Assembly: GCA_023512835.1 (NCBI GenBank)
Contig: CM042087.1
Location: 13,672,853 to 13,736,852, forward strand
Length of the DNA stretch: 64,000 nucleotides
From: Taxillus chinensis
Lineage: Eukaryota; Streptophyta; Magnoliopsida; Santalales; Loranthaceae
Reading direction: 5' to 3'
A program made the position numbers and the translations under genes. The notes under the pieces were generated by a model that was given only the letters and a program-made list of their open reading frames with translations, was not told where the DNA came from and ran no database searches. This document shows, one piece after another, positions 55,711 through 64,000 of the stretch. Each line of letters opens with the position of its first letter. The stretch's first letter is position 1.

Positions 55711-57807
55711 CTATGTAGAAAGGTCAAGCATGCCTAACTTTAGGAGTAGTTCGGAGAATCTTGTGTCGGGTAGGGGCTTTGTGAGTATGTCTGCAAGTTG
55801 ATCATCCGTAGCAACATGTTCGAGAGATATATGCTTTTTGAGAACATGGTCTCGAATGAAGTGATACCTGAACTCGATGTGCATTGTCTTCGGGTACATG
55901 ACTGGATTGTTGATGATTGCAATAGCACTGGTATTGTCACAATAGAGTGGAATAGACGTCAAGTTGAAACCATATTCAGTAAGTTGACTTTGCATCCATA
56001 AGAGTTGCGTGCAGCAACTCCTGGCAGCTATATATTCTGCCTCAGCAGAAGAGGTTCATATAGAATTCAATTTCTTACTGAACCAGGAGATAAGTCTGTT
56101 TCCAAGAAACTGGCACACACCACTAGTGCTCTTCCTGTCTATGCGACACCCGACAAAATCAGCATCTGAATATCCGAATAAAAAAAATTAGACTCCTTTG
56201 GATACCAGAGTCCCAAATTCATCTTCCCTTTGAGGTATCGCAATATCCATTTGACAAAAAGCATGTGTGACTCTTTAGGATCCACCTGATATCTTGCATA
56301 TATGCAGGTTGTGAACATGATTTTTGGGCGACTTGCTGTAAGGTACAACAATGATCCTATCATACCTCTGTATTCAATCTCATTTACTAATTGTCCCCTC
56401 GGATCAGGATCTAACGTAGCACTAACTGACATTGGAGTTTTCATGGGAGACGAATTTTTCGTATCAAACTTCGTGAGTAAGTCCCTTGTGTACTTAGCCT
56501 GGTTGATGAAGATTCCTTCCTTCATTTGTTTGAGTTATATTCCAAGAAAGTAGGATAGTTCTCCCATCATGCTCATTTCAAATTTGTCAGACATCAACTT
56601 TGCAAACTCATCACATAGCTTCAGATTTGATGACCCGAAAATGATATCATCCACATAGATTTGCACGATCAGGGGGTGTCCCTTCTCTTTTCGTAGGAAT
56701 AATGTAGTGTCAATCTTTCCTTTTCTAAAGTTGTGTTCGAGCAAGAATTCTGACAGTGTGTCATACCAAGCCCTTGGAGCTTGCTTCAATCTGTACAAAG
56801 CTTTCCGTAATTTGTACACCATATGTTTAGCCTTATGTTCAATGAATCCGGGAGGTTGTTCAACATAAACCTCCTCTTGAAGATCTCCATTCAAAAAGTG
56901 ATCTTCACGTCCATTTGATAAACTTTGAAGTTCTCATATGATGCATACGCCAAGAACATTTTGATGGCCTCAAGTCTAGTAACTAGAGCAAAGGTCTTGT
57001 CATAGTCAATGCCTTCTTCTTGACGATAAGCTTTAGTTACCAATCTCGCTTTGTTCCAAATTACTATTCCATCCGTATCAAGTTTGTTCCGAAATGCCCA
57101 TTTGACGTCAATGCCTTGTTGTGACTTTGGCTGTGGTACCAGTGTCCACACATTATTTCTCTTAAACTGATTTAGTTCTTCATGCATAGTGTCTATCCAA
57201 TTCGAATCTTGAAGGGCTTCATCCACCACTTTAGGCTCTACTTGTGATAAAAAGCATGAGTACAAGCAGATATTTGAGGTGGCTGCCCTTGTTCTTACTT
57301 CAGTTGTAGGATCACCAATCACTTGATCAGGGGGGTGGCTTCGAGTCCACCTGAAGTTCTATGCTTGTAGTGGTGAATAAGCAACAATTTGAAGCTCTAC
57401 TAGATTCGGTGGTTGAGAACTTCGCTAGTTCAGCTTCTTCGGATTCAGATATTTCTGTATTGTCAGGTCCAGGAGTATCTTGAGGTTCTTCGGCACTGAA
57501 TCTTTCTATATTGACTGGTCCGGTAGGACAAGACGATTCTCTAGTGTTTGAGATATTCATGTTAACTGGTCCGGAGTGAAATGGAAGTTCTGAGTCAGTA
57601 TCATCAAAAGCATTTCTTCTTGCTCCACTGGTGCTAGAAGATTGGTCAGTAGGAGTGATAGGAACATGCATGAATTGTGAGTAGTCGGTTGTGTCTAACT
57701 GATCCTGCACATTAGAACTCGAAGATCCTATTCTTGACCAATCCAGACTAGCTTCATCAAATATAACATGGATAGATTCTTCAACCTTCAAAAGTTTTCT
57801 ATTGAAA
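55711..57807 (-). pseudogene. pol: Copia element 3 RT and RNase H (degenerate)
   Basis: On minus: integrase tail (KVEESIHVIFDEAS, 57791), RT (57322-56535) with [30 protein letters not shown] and [11 protein letters not shown], then RNase H (56525-55711) with CDNTSAIAI, HFIRDHVLKK and a C-terminus KLGMLDLST. Frame changes at about 57325, 56893, 56530 and in 56139-55995. Closest to element 1. Confidence 0.8.
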
Positions 57808-58148
57808 TGTCACACCCCGAATTTCCAACCCGAGGAAACCGGTTCGTGACTCCCCTATACCCAACCCGGTGGGCGGGGGAGGATGTACAAAACAAATATT
57901 CATGCAGGTCAATGTATGCATTCACCACTGATAGTCACAAAGATGTAAATTAAATATCTTTATTAATCTTCACCCCATAATAAATGTTCACAACCACACA
58001 TGTCTTTATTACATTCCAAATCCTTTTACAATATCTCCCCGCTGGGGTTACAAGGCCTCAACGGAATTACATAACACAAATAACATAAAACAAAGCCATA
58101 AAACAAAACTCTTCCACCTTAGTGTTCCCACCTAACGCCTGTAGGTTC

Positions 58149-58992
58149 CTGCAAGAAAACACACCACAGTAGGCGGGGTGAGCAAGTGCGGTATCGTGGC
58201 AACTACATTCTAAACAGGTTATAATCAATACTATACACAACAAGCCACAAACAAGCATAACCATTGCCACAAAACTCCTCAGTCAGTCCCACTGACAGTA
58301 ACTCAGCCTCTCAGGCTCCACAGTCAGTCTCACTAACATTAACTCAGCCTCTCAGGCTCCACAGGTACACAAGCATTACCTCAGCCTCTCAGGCCTCTTA
58401 GGCTCCACAGACATTGCCTCAGCCTCTCAGGCTTCTTAGGCTCCACAGACATTGCCTCAGCCTCTCAGGCTTCTTAGGCTCCACATTCAGTCTCACTGAC
58501 ATTAACTCAGCCTCTCAGGCTCCACAGGTACACAAGCATTTCCTCTGCCTCTCAGGCTTCCTAGGCTCCACAGACATTGCCTCAGCCTCTCAGGCTTCTT
58601 AGGATCCACAGACATTGCCTTAGCCTCTCAGGCTTCTTAGGCTCCACAAACATTGCCTCAGCCTCTCGGGCTTCTTAGGCTCCACGTCGGTCTCCCACCG
58701 ACATAACACCAAACACTTAACATATCTCAGTTATTCAGGCATAACCACAAATACTTAACATGCATATCCTCACTGGCATAACATCAAACACTTAGCATGC
58801 ATAATCCTCACAGGCATAACATCAAACACTTTTCAGGCATAACCACACTGGCATAACATCAATTGCATAACATGCATAGCCTCACAGGCATAATATCAAA
58901 CACCTAATGCGCATGGCCACCCAGGCCTAATCTCAACCACATACACGCCACTGAAGGCCAACATCCATATAGGACATCACACCTATATGGAT

Positions 58993-59039
<47 letters not shown>

Positions 59040-59106
59040 AGATTTCAAATCGCCTACCCCAAGGCCATAACCCTGGGATAGGTACAAGGAAGGACAGAAC
59101 CCCTAC
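58149..59106 (-). other. Predicted leader intron inside the LTR
   Basis: Donor AAG|GTAGGG, acceptor GTTTTCTTGCAG|GA on minus, 958 nt. Confidence 0.5.
58262..58690. repeat. Minisatellite CTCAGCCTCTCAGGCT, about 37 bp unit
   Basis: About ten units with variants (CAGTCAGTCTCACT-, CAGGTACACAAGCATT- and CACAGACATTGC-type linkers). The same array occurs at 60488-60690. Confidence 0.85.
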
Positions 59107-59761
59107 CTTAAAGAAGATTCTCCTTGCTCCTGCGCTAGACGCTGTCCTCCCCACGCAAGACACTCCGGCAGCAACCAGCAGCTCTCCTTCCTTCCCTCTC
59201 TCTAGCTCTCTCTCTCTCTACGACGGCTGCAGTGGCTAAAGAAAACCCTAACCCTAGAATAAGGAGTCTTCACCTCTTTATATAGACAACTCAAACCCCA
59301 AAACGACGTAGTTTTGATTAAATGAATCCCAGCATCAAAATGATGTAGTTTTAATGACAGACTACAACCTTTTTGCAACCACACAAGACAAAGCACTCAT
59401 AATTTGACCATGGTCCTTTAGCAAAAGAGGATCAGAACAATAAAACAAAGGTAATGGAGGCTGCACGTGAGAAAGGCCTTTCTCACGGGCACCACCAAAT
59501 GCTCTAGAATTCTACCACAAGCCTTGGAACAACATCAGGAAGGCTCCCATGCAAAAATCCCACTGCACGTGAAAAGCCCTTCTCACGTGCATTCTCACGT
59601 GCACTCCCTATTGGGCTCAAACCTTACCTCTTGCTTGCTTATCAACATACAAGATGAATTAGCCAAAGTGTGTGGAAATAAAACTCCCTAAAACCCTACA
59701 ATTTCCACCTAAAAAGGTAAAACTGACTAACTCCTCACATCCCAAAATACAGGTCATTACA

Positions 59762-60062
59762 TCCTCTCCCCCTTTAGACTTTTTGTCCTCGAAAAGAAAC
59801 AACATGCAAGGAAAACCACACAGCAAGCCACAACACCCAAATAAGTCATACACCGCACATTGTACACAATAGCACATACCACAAAGTTCCACCACAGTCC
59901 ACAACCACTTGCATCACAATCCATGGAAACACATCCACATGTCCCATCACAATCACATTTTATTTTAATCGCAAAACACAGTCAATATAAATAAAAGTCA
60001 TAAAAGTCGAAAGGACAAGAAAAGACAATACAAATACACCAGCCAACAGTCACCCTCCACCC
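59762..60062 (-). other. PPT and 3' UTR of element D
   Basis: Purine tract on minus (TCCTCTCCCCCTTTAGAC on plus, 59762-59779), then about 280 bp non-coding. Confidence 0.7.
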
Positions 60063-60482
60063 TTAAGAGTGTTCGTCCTCGAACAACTCGGGGTGTTGCT
60101 CACGCATCAAAGATTCCCGTTCCCAAGTCTCTTCCTCAATGTCACGGTGCTGCCACAGTACGCGAACCAAGGGGATAGCACGACCACGCAAAAGCTTCTC
60201 CCGCCGATCTAGGATACGGATAAGGGCCTCAACAACGGACATGTCATCCTCAATGTCCAACATCCCCCAATCAATCACATGAGTGGGGTCGGGATGATAC
60301 TTCCTCAACTGAGACACGTGGAACACATTGTGCATGCGACTCAATCGCGGTGGCAATGCTAACCGGTAAGCTATAGGCCCCATGCGAGTTATAACTTCAA
60401 AAGGACCAATGAACTGGGGAGAGAGTTTGGAACCTCTCCCAAAGCGCCGATGTCCACGTCGTGGAGAGACACGGAGAAACAC
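60063..60482 (-). pseudogene. pol: Tekay-like integrase C-terminus with chromodomain-like tail
   Basis: 139 residues open on minus, ending in a natural stop at 60063. GSKLSPQFIGPFEVITRMGP and YRLALPPRLSRMHNVFHVSQ are the conserved C-terminal integrase motif of Ty3/gypsy. DRREKLLRGRAIPLVRVLW and EEETWERES follow, matching the chromodomain-like tail of plant chromoviruses. In intact elements this tail targets integration to chromatin. Upstream pol is deleted, so the start Met is not biological. Confidence 0.85.
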
Positions 60483-60487
60483 ATGAT

Positions 60488-60967
60488 CTCCTCAGTCAGT
60501 CCCACTGACAGTAACTCAGCCTCTCAGGCTCCACAGTCAGTCTCACTAACATTAACTCAGCCTCTCAGGCTCCACAGGTACACAAGCATTGCCTCAGCCT
60601 CTCAGGCTTCTTAGGCTCCACAGACATTGCCTCAGCCTCTCACGCTTCTTAGGCTCCACAGTCAGTCTCACTGACATAACACCAAACACTTAACATACAT
60701 CTCAGCTATTCAGGCATAACCACAAACACTTAACATGCATATCCTCACTGGCATAACATCAAACATTTAGCATGCATAATCCTCATAGGCATAATATCAA
60801 ACACTTTTCAGGCATAACCACACCAGCATAACATCAATCGCATAACATGCATAGCCTCACAAGCATAATATCAAACACCTAATGTGCATGGCCACCCAAG
60901 CCTAATCTCAACCACATACACGCCACTGAAGGCCAACATCCATATAGGACATCACACTTATATGGAT

Positions 60968-61002
<35 letters not shown>

Positions 61003-61726
61003 CCAGATTTCAAATAGCTTACCCCATGGCCATAACCCTGGGATAGGTACAAGGAAGGACAGAACCCCTACCTTAAAGAATATTCTCCTTGCTCCCGCAT
61101 TAGACGCCATCCTCCCCACGCAAGACGCTCCGCCAGCAACCAGCAACTCTCCTTCCTTCCCTCTCTCTAGCTCTCTCTCTCTCTACAACGGCCGTAGTGG
61201 TTGAAGAAAACCCTAACCCTAGAACAAGGAGTCTTCACCTCTTTATATAGACAACTCAAACCCCAAAAATGACGTAATTTTGATTAAATGAATCCCAAGA
61301 TCAAAACGACATAGTTTTGATGACGGACTACAACCTTTTTGCAACCACACGGACAAAGCACTCATAATTTCAACATGGTCCTTTAGCAAAAGAGGATTAG
61401 AACAACAAAACAAAGGTAATGGAGGTTGCACGTGAGAAAGGCCTTTCTCACGGGCACCTCCAAATGCTCTAGAATTCTACCACAAGCCTTGGAACAACAT
61501 CAGGAAGGCTCCCGTGCAAAAATCCCACTGCACGTGAAAAGCCTTTCTCACGTGCATTCTCACGTGCACTCCCTATGGGGCTCAAACCTTACCTCTTGCT
61601 TGCTTATCAACATACAAGATGATTTAGCCAAAGTGTGTGGAAATAAAACTCCCTAAAACCCAACAATTTCCACCTAAAAAGGCAAAACTAACTAACTCCT
61701 CACATCCTAAAATACGGGTCATTACA
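60488..61726 (-). repeat. Truncated 5' LTR of element D
   Basis: 1239 bp: U3, donor (intron start 61071), hairpin 60938-60967 (one arm with a mismatch), (AT)n, part of the minisatellite. The acceptor and beyond are deleted. Confidence 0.85.
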
Positions 61727-61944
61727 TGAAAATACGATAAGCATTACTAGTCAACGAGTATCCAACATACACCCCATCATTGGATTTTTGCTCAAATTTG
61801 CTCTGGGGTTCTTTACCGTTGTTAGGCACATAGCAAGCACACCTAAAAGCTTTGAGATGGGAGATTGATGGCTTTCTTCCTCTCCATATCTCATAGGGTG
61901 TTTTCATGGTAAACTTGTTGATTAGAGTTCTGTTCTGAACATAG
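61727..61944 (-). pseudogene. pol: Copia element 3 integrase fragment
   Basis: On minus: YVQNRTLI, MKTPYEIWRGRKPSISH, FVGY-like VYVGYSLTSNAYRIF. It continues in frame at 57807 beyond element D. Upstream it is cut by the LTR at 61945. Confidence 0.8.
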
Positions 61945-62160
61945 TGTAATGACTCGTGTTTTGAGATGTGAGGAGTTAGCCATAGTTATGCCTTTTGGGT
62001 GGAAATTGTCAGGTCTTTGGTAGATGTTTTCTTAGACACAATGGCTACAACATTATGTATGTGCAAGAGCAAGGAGGATCCTTTTGAGGTAGGGATTTCG
62101 TTCTTCTTGAACATATTCTGCTCTTAGGTCTTGTGGTAGATGATTTGTGGATTATATATG

Positions 62161-62191
<31 letters not shown>

Positions 62192-62389
62192 TTCATATAG
62201 GTGTGATCTCCTATATGAATGTTGGACTTCAATGGCAAAGTTGTGTTTGGATATGTCTTTGAGTCCGGGGTCTAGGGATTTTGGGTTCGTTCTCGTGGCA
62301 GTGGACCTTGGGGACCGTTGGGGTGTTTACGTTATTCGTTCCATGGTTGAGTCCGTTAGGGTTAGTCCCACGGTAGGGCGTCGTTGGGA
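61945..62389 (+). repeat. Tekay-like LTR E, U3-deleted, running into the gap
   Basis: TGTAATGACTCG start. U3 with TATA and palindromes is missing (junction near 62030). Donor GAG|GTAGGG at 62089, (AT)n 62158-62186, hairpin 62191-62220. From about 62265 the sequence no longer resembles the other LTRs. Left flank CATAG (61940-61944). Confidence 0.65.
62191..62220. other. Conserved LTR stem-loop (T-A state)
   Basis: Perfect 11-bp arms ATTCATATAGG / CCTATATGAAT, loop TGTGATCT. Confidence 0.65.
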
Positions 62390-62889
62390 NNNNNNNNNNN
62401 NNNNNNNNNNNNNNNNNNNNNNNNNNNNNNNNNNNNNNNNNNNNNNNNNNNNNNNNNNNNNNNNNNNNNNNNNNNNNNNNNNNNNNNNNNNNNNNNNNNN
62501 NNNNNNNNNNNNNNNNNNNNNNNNNNNNNNNNNNNNNNNNNNNNNNNNNNNNNNNNNNNNNNNNNNNNNNNNNNNNNNNNNNNNNNNNNNNNNNNNNNNN
62601 NNNNNNNNNNNNNNNNNNNNNNNNNNNNNNNNNNNNNNNNNNNNNNNNNNNNNNNNNNNNNNNNNNNNNNNNNNNNNNNNNNNNNNNNNNNNNNNNNNNN
62701 NNNNNNNNNNNNNNNNNNNNNNNNNNNNNNNNNNNNNNNNNNNNNNNNNNNNNNNNNNNNNNNNNNNNNNNNNNNNNNNNNNNNNNNNNNNNNNNNNNNN
62801 NNNNNNNNNNNNNNNNNNNNNNNNNNNNNNNNNNNNNNNNNNNNNNNNNNNNNNNNNNNNNNNNNNNNNNNNNNNNNNNNNNNNNNNNN
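62390..62889. other. Assembly gap (500 N)
   Basis: Exactly 500 ambiguous bases, so a placeholder length. Sequence families differ on the two sides. Confidence 0.98.
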
Positions 62890-63599
62890 GACTTGGAGTT
62901 TGATCATTACTATTTTCTCCGTGTGAGCTACCCCTTTTCTTCATAGAAAGACGCCTACTCAGCATAATTCATGACCCTTTCATTTCGGGATTGTGGCTCA
63001 ACACAGCTTTCTTTGGATATCAGATGATCATTCAGTTTGAACTCCAATTATTACTCTGAAGAGATACATCTGAGGGTAGTAAGAGGACTCCCCCAAGACA
63101 TGTGCAATTGATTTTAATAATTTCTTTTTGCCTTTTCTCACCTTGCCTTTTTTCATCAAATGTATCGGCTCTTTTTGAGTAATAGGCTTTTTATATTTCA
63201 AGTTCTACAGTCTCAATCATCCTTTAGAGCATTAAATCATTGAGATTCTTTTCCGTGCAAGCCGGAGTTCCTGCTACTTAGTGAATGCAATGCTACACAA
63301 GTGATATTCACTTAGCATGAAAATAAAGAACTAGTGGGAATATCATTTAATTGAGGTATGATGGAAATGGCACTCTTCACTCTGGACTTGAGGATTCATG
63401 ACAGGTTTTACAAAAGAGTTAAACCAGGTTCAGAGGTAGCAAGTTTCATCCATGTGATTTCTCAATTACCCGTAGTAGAAATGTATGAGTCACACTTAGG
63501 CGTTACTAATATTCATGGAGAGATAAATAATCATTAATCCGTGTCATACCTATGTTCATACTCATGTATCAGGTTAAACTAAAACTTAAGACAGTAAAT
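62890..63599 (-). other. 3' non-coding region of copia element 5
   Basis: AT-rich. No coding frame or ordered repeat recognised; assigned only by its position downstream of the RNase H remnant. Confidence 0.4.
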
Positions 63600-64000
63600 G
63601 AGTATTATGAAGTTAAGTCTAGCATGCCAAGTTTTGTCGAAGTTCATTGAACCTAGCTTCTTGTAGTGGTTTGGTGAAAATGTCGGCAAGTTAGTCATCA
63701 TTGGATATATATACCAAGGAAATGTCCTTCTTAAGACATGGTCACGTATTAAGTGATGTCTGACCTCAATATGCTTGGTTTTGGATACATGACAGGATTG
63801 TTGGAAATTACAATGGCACTTGTGTGGTCACAAGATAGTGGCACAGCCTTCGGTTAAACCCATAGTCCGAAAGTCGACTAGCCATCCAAAGCAACCGAGC
63901 ACAACAACTTCCCGCAGCAATATATTCTGCTTCAAATATGAAGTTGAAACTGAATTTTGTTTCTAGTTAAACCAGGATACAAGTCTCTGCTGCCAAGATT
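63600..64000 (-). pseudogene. pol: Copia element 5 RNase H remnant, cut by the window end
   Basis: Minus-strand pieces: AEYIAAGSCCARLLWMASRL-like (with changes), TSAIVISNNPVMYPK, SLVYISNDD, ADIFTKPLQEARFNELRQNL. Related to but clearly different from elements 1-3. Several frame changes. Confidence 0.7.

Larger units (their letters stand above)
57808..59761 (-). repeat. 3' LTR of element D
   Basis: 1954 bp, TGTCACACCCC...CATTACA. Predicted leader intron 59106 to 58149, hairpin 58963-58992, minisatellite 58262-58690, (AT)n 59000-59037, G-box motifs near 59463-59600. Confidence 0.9.
57808..61726 (-). mobile_element. Tekay-like element D, internally deleted
   Basis: 3919 bp with perfect TGAAA duplications (57803-57807, 61727-61731). 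On minus: truncated 5' LTR (61726-60488), end of pol, 3' UTR, PPT, full 3' LTR (59761-57808). The rest of the 5' LTR, the PBS, gag and most of pol are gone in one deletion with a 4-base CTCC microhomology at 60488-60491. Confidence 0.9.
46328..61944 (-). mobile_element. Copia element 3, 3' half, repeatedly interrupted
   Basis: Same family as elements 1 and 2, on minus. Pieces: integrase end 61727-61944; integrase tail, RT and RNase H 55711-57807; spacer 55348-55710 and 46328-47177. Interrupted by a Tekay-like element (57808-61726) and a collapsed Tekay-like nest (47178-55347). Copia element 2 is inserted in its spacer at 46327. Gag, 5' LTR, ORF3 and 3' LTR are not in the window. Confidence 0.8.

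Noticed and set aside
58995..59040. (AT)n tract as a functional element
   Set aside because: Variable-length microsatellite beside the hairpin; only its position is shared, so no separate function is claimed.
62133..62965. Long open frames across 62390-62889
   Set aside because: They consist mostly of N bases and have no meaning.

Overview
The window looks like heterochromatic, repeat-saturated DNA of a flowering plant, probably a dicot with a large genome. I cannot name the species. I found no host gene, rRNA or tRNA gene. Almost every base belongs to nested LTR retrotransposons of three kinds: a Ty3/gypsy Ogre/Tat element, Ty3/gypsy chromoviruses (Tekay-like), and long Ty1/copia elements (SIRE/Maximus-like). 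All coding regions carry stops or frameshifts, so nothing here is autonomous as it stands.

Layout. 1-791: cut-off Tekay-like LTR (minus). 792-11858: Ogre/Tat element on minus (3' LTR, satellite-rich 3' UTR, pol, predicted pro/RT intron, gag-pro, accessory ORF1). 11859-13814 and 26468-27806: 5' part of a second Tekay-like element on minus (gag remnant, PBS, 5' LTR), its LTR split by copia element 1. 13815-26467: complete copia element 1 on plus, with TSD GGTTC, two LTRs, gag, pol and a third ORF. 27807-31236: remnant of another copia element (gag plus a probable LTR). 31237-46327: copia element 2 on plus, same family as element 1, carrying two solo Tekay-like LTRs with perfect TSDs (34447-36219, TAGTA; 42778-44443, CTGAC). 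46328-61944: 3' half of copia element 3 on minus. It is interrupted by a collapsed nest of three Tekay-like elements (47178-55347, TSD ATCCG) and by an internally deleted Tekay-like element (57808-61726, TSD TGAAA). 61945-62389: another Tekay-like LTR running into a 500-N gap (62390-62889). 62890-64000: 3' end of copia element 5 on minus.

Most notable points. (1) The copia family has a third ORF downstream of pol. It ends in a C48/Ulp1-like cysteine-protease domain and is seen in two independent copies. (2) The Tekay-like LTRs of several subfamilies share what reads as an intron inside the LTR leader: donor AG|GTAGGG, a conserved branch-like block, and a pyrimidine tract with CAG. (3) Inside that intron lies a stem-loop whose two arms co-vary between copies, next to a slot filled by a different minisatellite in each subfamily. 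(4) The LTR promoters carry a tandemly amplified ACGT palindrome directly upstream of the TATA box. These are readings of the sequence; no alignment, expression or database search was run.
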